64,000 bases of DNA from Mesoflavibacter sp. (GTDB lineage: Bacteria; Pseudomonadota; Alphaproteobacteria; UBA8366; Aestuariispiraceae), in the NCBI GenBank assembly GCA_017792345.1, contig CP051228.1, forward strand, positions 3,068,148 through 3,132,147, read 5' to 3'. Below are positions 27,719 through 36,853 of the stretch, in pieces. The notes below the pieces were generated by a model. That model saw only the letters and a program-made list of their open reading frames with translations. It was not told the DNA's origin and made no database searches. The position numbers and the translations under genes are program-made. Positions within the stretch are counted from its first letter, which is position 1, and the number at the start of each line of letters is the position of its first letter.

Positions 27719-30298
27719 ATGGCGAGTGAAACGGAACACGACGCGCGGCGCAGGGCCAAGCGCCCGCCGACCTATTCGGCGGACTCCGCCGGAAAGGGCG
27801 CCGAGACCGCGCCGCCGGACCGTCTCGATAGCGGCGACGTGCCCAAGGGCGCCGGGTTGTTGGCGCCCGTCGACGAGTCCCGAAACGACCCAAATGCCGG
27901 CCGGTCCGAGCGTGATCTTCTGTCGCCCGAGGCGTTGCAGCGCCACATCGATACATCCAATGCCGCCAATGACACCGCCCAGGTCCTGCGCGACGCCGCG
28001 CGGGAAGGCGCGGAGGCCGCCGGCGCGACACGGCGCGCGCCACCGCCTGAAGAAGGCGACGGCACCGAGGCTATGGCGGCGGAACGGCGCAACAAGGATC
28101 GGCGCACGCGCGGCCGCGACGGCAAGGATCGCCGCAAGCGCGGGACCGGGTGGCAAATTCGTCCCACCCCGGGCACCAAGGACGACCCGCTTCTGGGCTG
28201 TCTGACAATCCTGTGTACCTTGCTGGAGCGGAACATTTCCTCGGAGGCGCTGACCTCGGGCCTGCCGCTGGTCGACGGGATGCTGACGCCGGAACTGTTC
28301 CAGCGCGCGGCGGAGCGGGCCGGCGTGTCGTCTCGCCTGCAACGGCGGGACCTGGACCGGATCACAAAACTGTCGCTGCCATGCGTCCTGTTGCTCAGCC
28401 GCCAGCGCGCCTGCGTTCTGACCGACATCAAGCGCAACGAAGGCCGCGCGACCATTATCCTGCCGGAGATGGGCGCCGGGACGCGCGATGTCGATTACAA
28501 GGAACTCAGCGAAGAATATGTCGGTTACGCCCTGTTCGCGCGGCCGGAATTCCAATATGACAAGCGCGCCCAGGACGACCGGGTTGCCGATCCGAAAGGC
28601 TGGTTTTGGGGCACGCTGCTGTCGTCCTGGAAGCTGTATATCGAAGTCGGTATCGCCGCGATCATGATCAACTGTTTCGCGCTCGCCAGCCCGCTCTTCG
28701 TCATGAACGTCTATGACCGCGTCGTGCCGAACTTCGCGGAAGCGACGCTTTGGGTGCTCGCGCTCGGCATATCCATCGTCTATGGCTTCGACTTCCTGCT
28801 GAAACTGATCCGCGGCTACCTGGTCGACGTGGCGGGAAAGACGGCGGATACCAAGATCGCCTCGCGCCTGTTCCAGCAGGTCATGGGGATGAAGATGGCC
28901 AACCGGCCCCCATCGGCGGGCGGTATGGCCAATACGATGCGGGAATTCGAAAGTCTGCGGGAATTCTTCACCTCGTCGACCATGACGGCGCTGATCGATT
29001 TCCCCTTCATCTTCCTGTTCCTGGGCGTGATCGCGATCGTCGGGACGCCGCAGATCGTCGCCATTCCGGCGGTCATGGTGATCACCGCGATCCTGGTCGG
29101 GCTCATCGTTCAGATCCGCATGCGCAAGATCGTGCAGGAAACCACCCGCGAGGCGCAGCAGAAGCACGCCATCCTGATCGAGGCGATTTCCGGCGCGGAA
29201 ACCATCAAATCCACCGCGTCGGAAGGCCGGATGCAGCGGAACTGGGAAACCTTTGTCGGCAAGACCGCGCATTCGTCGATGAAGGCGACGCGCTATTCCC
29301 AGTTCGCCACCAATCTCAGCGGTCTGTTCACGCAGTTCGTGACCGTCGTCGTCGTCTTCGTCGGCGTCTATCAGATCCAGGAAGGCAACATGTCGGTCGG
29401 TGCGCTGGTCGCCTGTACCATGCTGTCCGGGCGCGCCATGGCGCCGCTGGGTCAGATCGCGGCCATCGCCACGCGCTTCAACCAGGCGCGGGAATCGCTG
29501 ATCGCGCTGGACAAGATGATGCAGACGCCGGTCGAACGGCCGGAAGGGCGAACCTTCGTCCACCGGCCGGAATTCAACGGCACGCTGGAATTCAAGAACG
29601 TCAATTTCACCTATCCCGAGGCGAAGACCGCCGCGCTGAACGACGTGTCGTTCAAGATCGAAGCGGGGGAGAAGGTCGGCATCATCGGCCGGATCGGGTC
29701 CGGCAAGTCGACCATCGAACGGCTGCTGTTGGGGCTCTACGATCCGGACCAGGGTTCGGTGCTGGTCGACGGTACCGATGTGCGCCAGATCGACCCGGCG
29801 GATCTGCGCCGTGCCGTCGGTGTCGTGCCGCAGGATATCTATCTGTTCTTCGGATCGGTGAAGGAGAACATATCCATCGGCGCGCCCTATGCCGACGATA
29901 CGGCGATCTTGCGTGCGGCGCGGATTTCGGGCGTGGACGAGTTTGTTTCGAAACACCCGCTGGGCCTCGACCTACCGGTCGGGGAGCGCGGCATGACCCT
30001 CTCCGGCGGTCAGCGTCAGGCGGTCGCGGTCGCGCGCGCGCTGTTGCTGGACCCGCCGATTTTGCTGCTGGACGAACCGACCAGCGCGATGGACAACACG
30101 ACTGAGGGCCGGTTCAAGGCGCGGCTCGGCACGGTTCTGACCAACAAGACGCTGATCATGGTGACCCACCGCGGGTCGCTGCTGACCCTGGTGGATCGGT
30201 TGATCGTCATGGATGGCGGGCGGATCGTGGCCGACGGGCCGAAGGAAATCGTCATGGAAGCCTTGGCCTCCGGCCGGATTCAAGCGGCGAAGGTCTAG
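27719..30298 (+). CDS. Type 1 secretion ABC exporter with degenerate C39 domain (LapB-like)
   Basis: This inner-membrane ATPase/permease drives one-step export of RTX adhesins; the adhesin ending at 27522 is the obvious substrate. The first ~150 residues are a low-complexity, Arg/Ala-rich cytosolic extension. Residues about 155-280 resemble the C39-like domain of LapB proteins but lack the usual catalytic Cys context, as expected for a non-cleaving docking domain. Membrane segments fill about 300-590. The nucleotide-binding domain has Walker A GRIGSGKST at 657-665, LSGGQ at 761-765, Walker B with D785-E786 and the switch His at 817. The ATG has GGAGGT 13 bases upstream; the long N-terminus leaves room for an internal start. 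A weak GTGAAC-N17-CTTAAT promoter match lies at 27612-27640. Confidence 0.95.
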   Translation: MASETEHDARRRAKRPPTYSADSAGKGAETAPPDRLDSGDVPKGAGLLAPVDESRNDPNAGRSERDLLSPEALQRHIDTSNAANDTAQVLRDAAREGAEAAGATRRAPPPEEGDGTEAMAAERRNKDRRTRGRDGKDRRKRGTGWQIRPTPGTKDDPLLGCLTILCTLLERNISSEALTSGLPLVDGMLTPELFQRAAERAGVSSRLQRRDLDRITKLSLPCVLLLSRQRACVLTDIKRNEGRATIILPEMGAGTRDVDYKELSEEYVGYALFARPEFQYDKRAQDDRVADPKGWFWGTLLSSWKLYIEVGIAAIMINCFALASPLFVMNVYDRVVPNFAEATLWVLALGISIVYGFDFLLKLIRGYLVDVAGKTADTKIASRLFQQVMGMKMANRPPSAGGMANTMREFESLREFFTSSTMTALIDFPFIFLFLGVIAIVGTPQIVAIPAVMVITAILVGLIVQIRMRKIVQETTREAQQKHAILIEAISGAETIKSTASEGRMQRNWETFVGKTAHSSMKATRYSQFATNLSGLFTQFVTVVVVFVGVYQIQEGNMSVGALVACTMLSGRAMAPLGQIAAIATRFNQARESLIALDKMMQTPVERPEGRTFVHRPEFNGTLEFKNVNFTYPEAKTAALNDVSFKIEAGEKVGIIGRIGSGKSTIERLLLGLYDPDQGSVLVDGTDVRQIDPADLRRAVGVVPQDIYLFFGSVKENISIGAPYADDTAILRAARISGVDEFVSKHPLGLDLPVGERGMTLSGGQRQAVAVARALLLDPPILLLDEPTSAMDNTTEGRFKARLGTVLTNKTLIMVTHRGSLLTLVDRLIVMDGGRIVADGPKEIVMEALASGRIQAAKV

Positions 30299-30356
30299 AC
30301 TTCCGGCACGGTTGAGCCCAGAGTTTTTCGGGTAGGAATTTAGACGGACGAAAGAA

Positions 30357-31673
30357 ATGTCTGCTGGCAGTTGGGACGACGGCATATTCGAAGCCGAAAG
30401 CAAATCGGGCGTCGGGCGCGGCGCGCGGATGTGGGCGCATATCCTGCTGTTCCTGATCGCCAGCTTCTTCGTCTGCTTCCTGGTCTGGGCGCATCAGGCG
30501 GTCCTGGACGAGGTAACGCGCGGTGAGGGTAAAATTATCCCATCCGGCCAAACCAAGATCGTGCAGCACTTCGAAGGCGGCATCGTCGCCGAGATCCCTG
30601 TCCGCGAAGGCCAGATCGTTGACGCCAACCAGGTTCTGATGCGGGTCGAGAACCGTCTTGCCGAGGCCGAACTGGCTGAAAAGACGAAGCAGTATCTCAG
30701 CCTTCAGGCTCAGGCTTCCCGGCTTCAGGCCGAGGCAACCGGGGCGGAAAGTGTCAGCTTCCCTGGCGATGTGCAGCAAAGCGCACCCGACCGGGCCCGC
30801 GATCAGCTTGACGTGTTCCAGACAAATCTGGCGGAACTGCAGGGCAAGATCCGCATTCGCGAAACCCAACGGACCCAGGCCCTGCAGGAATTGCGTCAGA
30901 AGACGGCCCAGGTCGCGCAGATCGAAAACCAATTGTCGATCGCCCGCGAGGAACTGGCGCTGGTCCAGCCGCTGGTCGCCAGTGGCGCCGCATCCCAGCA
31001 GGAATTGCTGACATCCCGCCGCAGCGTGATTCAGTTGGAAGCGGAATTGGAAGACGTGCAATTGTCGATCCCGCGCATTCGCTCACAGATTCAGGAAGCG
31101 ACGACGACGATCCAGCAGGAATTGTCCGCCTTCCGCGCCAAGGCGCAGCAGGAATTGAGCCAGGTTCGCGCCGACGCCGAACGCTTGCGTGAAGAACTGA
31201 GCGCCGGGCAGGACCGGGCGCGCCGGACGGAGATCAAGTCGCCGGTGCGTGGGACGGTCAACAAGATCCTGATCAACACGATCGGCGGGGTCGTGAAGCC
31301 CGGCGATCCGGTTGCGGAAGTCGTGCCCTTGGAGGATTCCCTCCTGGTCGAGGCGCGCATCCGCCCGTCGGACCGCGCCCAGCTCTATCCCGGCTTGCCG
31401 GCGGTGGTGAAAGTCTCCGCCTATGATTTCTCGATCCATGGCGGGCTGGACGCCGAATTGGTCGATATCTCCGCCGATACGATCCTGGACGAGGAAGGCG
31501 AGCCCTATTACCGCGTCCGACTGACCACAAACGAAACCAGCCTCGGGCCAGACAAGCCGATCATTTCGGGCATGACGGTCACCGTCGATATCATCACCGG
31601 CGAGAAAACCGTTCTGGATTACCTGTTGAAGCCGATCCTGAAAGCGCGTGAGAACGCCCTGAACGAACGGTAA
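30357..31673 (+). CDS. Type 1 secretion membrane-fusion protein (HlyD/LapC-like)
   Basis: This periplasmic adaptor links the ABC exporter to an outer-membrane TolC-like channel. At 438 residues it has the normal family length. There is one membrane anchor at residues 25-44, then a lipoyl half (GGIVAEIPVREGQIV), a long Gln/Glu/Ala-rich coiled coil (about 95-290), the second lipoyl half (SPVRGTVNKILINTIGGVVKPG) and a beta-barrel region. It starts 58 bp after the exporter gene and is surely co-transcribed. No TolC-type gene follows, so the outer-membrane part must be encoded elsewhere. Confidence 0.95.
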   Translation: MSAGSWDDGIFEAESKSGVGRGARMWAHILLFLIASFFVCFLVWAHQAVLDEVTRGEGKIIPSGQTKIVQHFEGGIVAEIPVREGQIVDANQVLMRVENRLAEAELAEKTKQYLSLQAQASRLQAEATGAESVSFPGDVQQSAPDRARDQLDVFQTNLAELQGKIRIRETQRTQALQELRQKTAQVAQIENQLSIAREELALVQPLVASGAASQQELLTSRRSVIQLEAELEDVQLSIPRIRSQIQEATTTIQQELSAFRAKAQQELSQVRADAERLREELSAGQDRARRTEIKSPVRGTVNKILINTIGGVVKPGDPVAEVVPLEDSLLVEARIRPSDRAQLYPGLPAVVKVSAYDFSIHGGLDAELVDISADTILDEEGEPYYRVRLTTNETSLGPDKPIISGMTVTVDIITGEKTVLDYLLKPILKARENALNER

Positions 31674-31716
31674 GGCGGTTTCCGGCCAAACCAAACCACA
31701 TGAACCGGGGGGACCT

Positions 31717-32925
31717 ATGGCCGGACGGCTGAATGCCTATACGGATGAAGATTTGTCGCTGGATGGCGCCGCGGATGGTCCTCTATGCGGCACGACATTC
31801 GCCGTGAAAGACCTCTACGACATTGAAGGCAAGGTCGCTCACTGCGGCAATCCCGATTGGGGGCGGACACATGGCCCGGCGGCGCGTACGGCGGAGGCGG
31901 TTCGGCAATTGCTGGCGGCCGGGGCCTCGGTGCGCGGCAAGACCATCACCGACGAATTTGCCTTTTCCATCGTCGGCGAGAACCATCATTTCGGGACGCC
32001 GGAAAATGTGAATGCGCCCGGCCGCGTATGTGGTGGATCCTCCAGCGGGTCTGCGGCCGCCGTCGCGGGCGGGCTGGCCGATTTTGCACTGGGTACGGAT
32101 ACCGGCGGGTCGGTCCGGGTGCCGGCCAGCTTCTGTGGCCTGTTCGGGCTGCGCCCGACCCATGGCCGCGTCTCGCTTCAGGGCGTGTTCCCGCTTGCCC
32201 CTTCCTTCGACACGGCCGGTTGGTTCGCACGGGAACCTGGATTGATGCGGCGTATCGGGAAGATCCTCCTGGACGGCGCAGCCGGCGCGGAAACCGCTGC
32301 GCCGGTTCGTCTGCTTTATCCGACCGACGCGTGGGATCAGGCGGATCCGGAGACGCGGACGGTGCTGGGTCACGCGCTGAAGCGGCTGGAACGTCTCTAT
32401 GGTCCGGCGGAGCCGGTTTCCCTTTCGGAAGGGGCCGGACTGGATCGCTGGTTCGAAACGTTCCGGGTCGCGCAAGGGGCGGAGATCTGGGAGACCCTGG
32501 GCGATTGGATCGAATCGGCTAGGCCGACGATCGGGCCGGGCATCAAGGAGCGCCTGACCTGGTGTTCCAGCATTGGCCCGGAAATGCGCGCGTCGGCGGA
32601 TGCGGAGCGCGCCCGTATCTCGGATCGGGTCGCCGCGGTGACGCGGGACGGCGGGGTTCTGGTCATGCCGGTCGCGCCGGGCCCGGCGATCCCCGCCGGT
32701 CAGGCCGCGGTCGCGTCCGATACCGTGCGGGCCAAGATCATCCGGCTATCTGGCATCGCGCCGCTGGCCCGGGTTCCGCAAATCTCTTTGCCGGTCGCGA
32801 AGGTCGAAGGGATGCCTGTCGCCCTGTCGCTGATGGGCGCCCCCGGATCGGACGAGACCTTACTGGCCTTGGCAGAAGCCTGTTGCGGCAGTGCCGTCGA
32901 TGGTCTCGCGCCGATGAAGGATTGA
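31717..32925 (+). CDS. Amidase-signature hydrolase, AMI1-like
   Basis: This is an amidase-signature enzyme hydrolysing an amide to acid plus ammonia. The Ser-cisSer-Lys triad is visible: K31 in FAVKD, S108 in GGSSSGSAA and S132 in TDTGGSVRVP, with the family spacing of 24 residues between the two serines. The short length (402 aa) and blocks such as GNPDWGRTH, FSIVGENHHFGTP and SFDTAGWFAR resemble plant AMI1 indole-3-acetamide amidohydrolases more than the ~470-residue GatA group. The substrate is not known. GGGGGGA precedes the ATG. It follows the HlyD gene by 43 bp and could be read from the same transcript. Confidence 0.88.
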   Translation: MAGRLNAYTDEDLSLDGAADGPLCGTTFAVKDLYDIEGKVAHCGNPDWGRTHGPAARTAEAVRQLLAAGASVRGKTITDEFAFSIVGENHHFGTPENVNAPGRVCGGSSSGSAAAVAGGLADFALGTDTGGSVRVPASFCGLFGLRPTHGRVSLQGVFPLAPSFDTAGWFAREPGLMRRIGKILLDGAAGAETAAPVRLLYPTDAWDQADPETRTVLGHALKRLERLYGPAEPVSLSEGAGLDRWFETFRVAQGAEIWETLGDWIESARPTIGPGIKERLTWCSSIGPEMRASADAERARISDRVAAVTRDGGVLVMPVAPGPAIPAGQAAVASDTVRAKIIRLSGIAPLARVPQISLPVAKVEGMPVALSLMGAPGSDETLLALAEACCGSAVDGLAPMKD

Positions 32926-32933
32926 GATTGCCG

Positions 32934-33449
32934 TTAGACGGGGAACTTCACCAGGGAATGGAAGGGCACGTCGATTTCGTCAGCGCCGCCCAGACCGTCT
33001 AGTTCGATGATGCAGGCGACCCCTACGACCTCGCCCCCGACTTTGCGGATCAGGTCGACGGCGGCGCTCATCGTGCCGCCTGTGGCCATCAGATCGTCCA
33101 ATACGACGACCCGCTGACCTTTCGCAATCGCGTCCGCCTGAATCTCGACCGTATCGGTGCCGTATTCCAGTTCATAGACATGGCTGACCGTCTGGCCGGG
33201 CAGTTTGCCCTGTTTGCGGACCATGGCGAAGCCCAGGCCCAATTCCAGGGCCAGGGGTGCGGCGGTCAGAAAGCCGCGGCTTTCAATTCCCACGAGAATG
33301 TCCGGATTCCAATCGCGGCAAACCTCCGCCAATTGGTCGACGCAGGACCGCCAGGCCCCGGGATGCGCCAGCAGCGTTGAAATGTCATAGAACAGAATGC
33401 CGGGTTTCGGAAAATCCGGCACGGTTCGGATATGTTGCGCAATGTCCAT
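32934..33449 (-). CDS. apt: Adenine phosphoribosyltransferase
   Basis: This purine-salvage enzyme makes AMP from adenine and PRPP in the cytosol. The protein is 171 residues, normal for Apt. It has the N-terminal [15 protein letters not shown] block, GIESRGF, and the PRPP-binding motif [13 protein letters not shown] at residues 114-126. I chose the ATG at 33449 because it matches the family N-terminus and has GAGG just upstream; a longer frame to 33521 adds a non-family tail. It is convergent with the amidase (8 bp between stops) and divergent from the MlaE gene. Confidence 0.95.
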   Translation of the reverse strand: MDIAQHIRTVPDFPKPGILFYDISTLLAHPGAWRSCVDQLAEVCRDWNPDILVGIESRGFLTAAPLALELGLGFAMVRKQGKLPGQTVSHVYELEYGTDTVEIQADAIAKGQRVVVLDDLMATGGTMSAAVDLIRKVGGEVVGVACIIELDGLGGADEIDVPFHSLVKFPV

Positions 33450-33544
33450 CGCTGCCTCTAAAGTCCGCTTAAGTGGGGAGCAAAACGCGCGCATCCTATA
33501 GGCAGCGCCAGGGTGCTGCAATGCGCGCGGCAGAGGGGGTTACA

Positions 33545-34675
33545 ATGGCTGCCGAAGGCTGGATGCGTACGGAAAGCGGCGGGTCCGCTTTGACCGTCCT
33601 CGCCGGCGGCACCTGGACGGTCGCGGGCTCCGCCTCTCTGAATGAAATCGTCGACAGTCTGAAACCGGGCGCGGCACGGCGTGTCGTCTTTGACCTGTCC
33701 CAGATCGAGCGCCTGGACAGTGCCGGGGCCTGGCTTCTGTTCAAAACCGCCGCTCGCCTGCGGGACGAAGGCATCGAGACGGATTTTAGCGGCGTCGCGG
33801 ATCGCCATCGGCCGCTGCTCCAGATCGTTGAAGATCGCGGCGGCGCAGAGGCCGTGCGGGACGACCGGCCGAACGCGCTGATCGCGCTGTTGGACCGGAC
33901 CGGGCGCGGCGCCGTCGGGGCGGCGACCAAGGGTCTAGAACTGCTCAATTTCGTCGGCATGGTGACCGTGGTCTTCCTGCGGGCATTGACCTCTCCGGGC
34001 CGGTTCCGTCCCAAGGCGCTGGTCACCCAGATCGAACAGACCGGGTTGAACGCGCTGCCGATCGTCGGCCTGCTGTCCTTTCTGGTCGGCGTGGTCCTGG
34101 CCTACCTGATGTCGGATCAGTTGCGTCAGTTCGGGGCGGAAGTCTTCACCGTCAATCTGGTCGGACTGTCGATGCTGCGCGAAGTTGCGGTCCTGATTAC
34201 CGCGATCATGATCGCCGGTCGGTCCGGATCGGCCTTCACGGCCCAGATTGGCACCATGAAGGTGAACGAGGAAATCGACGCCATGGGGACGCTGGGTCTC
34301 GACCCGGTCGAGGTGCTGGTTCTGCCGCGTATCATCGCGCTGATGATCACATTGCCGGTCCTGACCTTCTTCGCCGATATCATGGGCGTGCTGGGTGGCG
34401 GGGTCATGACGGTTCTGGCGCTCGATTTGACCCCGACCCAATTCGTGACCGCGCTGAAGAATGCCATCGAGTTGAACGACTTCCTCGTCGGCATGGTGAA
34501 GGCACCCGTGCACGCCTACATCATCGCGGTGGTCGGTTGCTATGAAGGGCTGAAGGTCCAGCGCACGGCGGAGAGCGTCGGACGGCAGACCACGACATCC
34601 GTCGTCGAATCCATCTTCCTGGTGATCGTCGCGACTGCGCTGTTCTCCATCCTGTTCTCGGCCCTGGGGATCTAG
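33545..34675 (+). CDS. mlaE: MlaE-type lipid ABC permease with N-terminal STAS domain
   Basis: This is the inner-membrane permease of an MCE phospholipid transporter. Residues about 15-100 form a STAS domain (VVFDLSQIERLDSAGAWLL), equivalent to a fused MlaB regulator. The rest is the MlaE family core with several membrane segments and the conserved stretch MKVNEEIDAMGTLGLDPVEV. The start at 33545 has AGAGGGGG 7 bases upstream; the GTG at 33473 is less likely. The order permease, ATPase, MCE protein, lipoprotein on one strand marks a complete Mla/MCE operon. The lipid and transport direction cannot be read from sequence. Confidence 0.92.
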   Translation: MAAEGWMRTESGGSALTVLAGGTWTVAGSASLNEIVDSLKPGAARRVVFDLSQIERLDSAGAWLLFKTAARLRDEGIETDFSGVADRHRPLLQIVEDRGGAEAVRDDRPNALIALLDRTGRGAVGAATKGLELLNFVGMVTVVFLRALTSPGRFRPKALVTQIEQTGLNALPIVGLLSFLVGVVLAYLMSDQLRQFGAEVFTVNLVGLSMLREVAVLITAIMIAGRSGSAFTAQIGTMKVNEEIDAMGTLGLDPVEVLVLPRIIALMITLPVLTFFADIMGVLGGGVMTVLALDLTPTQFVTALKNAIELNDFLVGMVKAPVHAYIIAVVGCYEGLKVQRTAESVGRQTTTSVVESIFLVIVATALFSILFSALGI

Positions 34676-34679
34676 GCAT

Positions 34680-35453
34680 ATGACCGACGACGCGATCTCC
34701 ATCCGCATACGCGGCCTGCGCACCCAGTTCGGGGCACAGGTCATCCATGACGGTCTGGATCTGGATGTGCGGCGGGGTGAGGTTATCGGCGTGGTCGGCG
34801 GTTCCGGTACCGGCAAATCGGTCATGCTGCGTGAGATCATCGGGTTGCAGCGACCCAGCGGCGGGCGCATCGAATTGCTGGGTACGGATGTCTGGAATGC
34901 CGGTTTCGCGGAACGCACCCGGATGCGGACGCGGATCGGGGTTCTGTTCCAGGATGGGGCACTGTTCTCGTCGCTGACCGTGGCGGAAAATATCCAGGTG
35001 CCGATGCGCGAACATCTCGACATGCCGAAAAGTCTGATGGACGAGCTGGCGGCGCTGAAGATCGCGATGGTCGGCCTGCCGCCGGAGGCCGGGTCGAAAC
35101 TGCCGTCGCAATTGTCGGGCGGGATGCGCAAGCGTGCGGGATTGGCCCGCGCCCTGGCCCTCGATCCCGATGTCGTGTTTCTGGACGAACCGACGGCGGG
35201 GCTGGACCCGATCGGGGCGGCCGCATTCGACCAGCTGATCCGATCGCTGCAAACCAGCCTGGGATTGACGGTCTATATGGTCACGCATGACCTGGACAGC
35301 TTGGCCGCCATCTGCGATCGCATCGCGGCCCTTGTGGACAAACAAGTTACGGTCGGTACCATGGCGGAGCTCATGCGCGACGACCATCCGTGGCTGAAGG
35401 AATACTTTCACGGACCGCGCGCCCGGGCAGCCGGCGGCATCGCGGCCGAATAG
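34680..35453 (+). CDS. mlaF: MlaF-type ABC ATPase
   Basis: This cytosolic ATPase powers the MCE lipid transporter. Walker A is GGSGTGKSV at residues 40-48, the signature is LSGGMRKRAG and Walker B is VVFLDEPTAGLDP. The M in LSGGM is typical of MlaF/Mkl proteins. At 257 residues it is family length. It begins 4 bp after the mlaE stop and is followed within 20 bp by the MCE gene. Confidence 0.95.
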   Translation: MTDDAISIRIRGLRTQFGAQVIHDGLDLDVRRGEVIGVVGGSGTGKSVMLREIIGLQRPSGGRIELLGTDVWNAGFAERTRMRTRIGVLFQDGALFSSLTVAENIQVPMREHLDMPKSLMDELAALKIAMVGLPPEAGSKLPSQLSGGMRKRAGLARALALDPDVVFLDEPTAGLDPIGAAAFDQLIRSLQTSLGLTVYMVTHDLDSLAAICDRIAALVDKQVTVGTMAELMRDDHPWLKEYFHGPRARAAGGIAAE

Positions 35454-35473
35454 ACGGGGGACGGCTTAAGCGT

Positions 35474-36853
35474 ATGGAGACACGTGCCAGTTTCGTCATA
35501 GTCGGGGCCTTCGTCCTTTCCTTTTTCGTTGCGATCGTCATGGCCGTCGTCTGGTTGGCCGATGTCGATATCGACGACGATGTCGTGCTGTACGACGTCT
35601 TCTTCAAAGGATCGGTTTCCGGCCTGTCCGTCGGCAATCCGGTGCGTTACGGCGGTATTCCCATCGGCATCGTGACCGATATGCGGATCAGCCAGGACCG
35701 GTTCGGCGAGATCCAGGTCGTGATCGAGGTGCCTCAGGACACGCCAATCCGGGAAGATGCGGTCGCCAGCCTGGAATATCAGGGCATCACCGGCGTCGGC
35801 TTTATCCAGATCGACGGCGGCACGGAAGCCGCCGCGCCCCTGACCGCGAAGGCGGGGCAGGAGCGGGCGGAAATCCGGTCGGAGAAATCGTCCCTGCAGC
35901 AGGTGTTCGAATCCGCGCCCGAAATCATGGCCGATCTGGAAATTCTGGCGGAACAGGCGACGAAGCTGCTGAACGATCAGAATGTCGCCCATATCCAGAA
36001 TACCCTGGCCAATATCGACCGGTTCTCCAACGCGCTGGGGGACAGTTCGGAAGACGTCGCGATGATCCTGCAGGAAGGCGCCAGCACGATGGAGCAATTC
36101 CGACGCACGGCGGTGGAGGCGGAGCGTTTCGTCGGCGCCTTCGCCGACCGGTCGGAAACCCTGGCCGGGGCGGCCGAGACGACGGTGCTGGAAGCGCAGG
36201 CCATGGTCCAGGATATGCGCGCCTTCACCCAGCGGCTGGACACGCTGGCGATGAAGGCGACCCCGGTGCTCGACAACGCCAACGCCATGGTCAAGGGCTA
36301 TGCCGATCTGGGGCAGGACATGCGCGGCGAGGTCGGGCGCCTGGCCACCCAATTGTCCGACACTCTGGACCGCATGGATGGCATGATCGGCAAGACCGAC
36401 ACGCGGATCGGCATGCTGCTGGAACGTGCCCAGCAATCCCTCGCCAATGTGGATTCGACCCTGAAGACAGCGGACAATCGGATCAATGACGTGGCCGATA
36501 CGGCGGAAGCCACATTGGGGGATTATTCGCAACTCGCCGGCAATGTCGCGCCAATGGTCGAAGGCGTCGCCCGCGACGCGTCTTCGGCCGTCGCCAATTT
36601 CAGCGCGATTTCCGCCGATCTGCGTCTGGCCGCCACGAATATCGCGGCGGCGGCGGACGAGGCGAAACATCTGATCGCAGAAAACCGGGATCCGGTGACC
36701 AGCTTTACCAGTACCGGGCTTTTCGAGTTCACCCAGTTGCTGGCCGACATGCGCACCCTTGTCTCGTCGCTGACACGGATCACGAACCAGATCGAACGGG
36801 ACCCGGCGCAGTTCTTCTTCGGCGACTCGCAGCAAGGATACGAGGTTCAATGA
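35474..36853 (+). CDS. MCE-domain protein (MlaD-like) with long helical tail
   Basis: This is the substrate-handling MCE subunit of the lipid transporter, anchored in the inner membrane and facing the periplasm. Residues 7-27 form the anchor, about 38-115 the single MCE domain (LSVGNPVRYGGIPIG, YQGITGVGFIQIDGG). Over 300 further residues are predicted helical and rich in Ala, Glu, Asp and Thr. At 459 residues it is far longer than E. coli MlaD (~183), resembling the needle-like Mce proteins. I chose the ATG at 35474, since a longer frame from 35390 overlaps mlaF. Its stop overlaps the next ATG (ATGA). Confidence 0.92.
   Translation: METRASFVIVGAFVLSFFVAIVMAVVWLADVDIDDDVVLYDVFFKGSVSGLSVGNPVRYGGIPIGIVTDMRISQDRFGEIQVVIEVPQDTPIREDAVASLEYQGITGVGFIQIDGGTEAAAPLTAKAGQERAEIRSEKSSLQQVFESAPEIMADLEILAEQATKLLNDQNVAHIQNTLANIDRFSNALGDSSEDVAMILQEGASTMEQFRRTAVEAERFVGAFADRSETLAGAAETTVLEAQAMVQDMRAFTQRLDTLAMKATPVLDNANAMVKGYADLGQDMRGEVGRLATQLSDTLDRMDGMIGKTDTRIGMLLERAQQSLANVDSTLKTADNRINDVADTAEATLGDYSQLAGNVAPMVEGVARDASSAVANFSAISADLRLAATNIAAAADEAKHLIAENRDPVTSFTSTGLFEFTQLLADMRTLVSSLTRITNQIERDPAQFFFGDSQQGYEVQ

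Noticed and set aside
27536-29956. 806-codon minus-strand frame opposite the exporter
   Set aside because: This is the antisense shadow of the LapB-like gene, with Arg/Gln/Asp/His-rich nonsense composition and no ribosome site.
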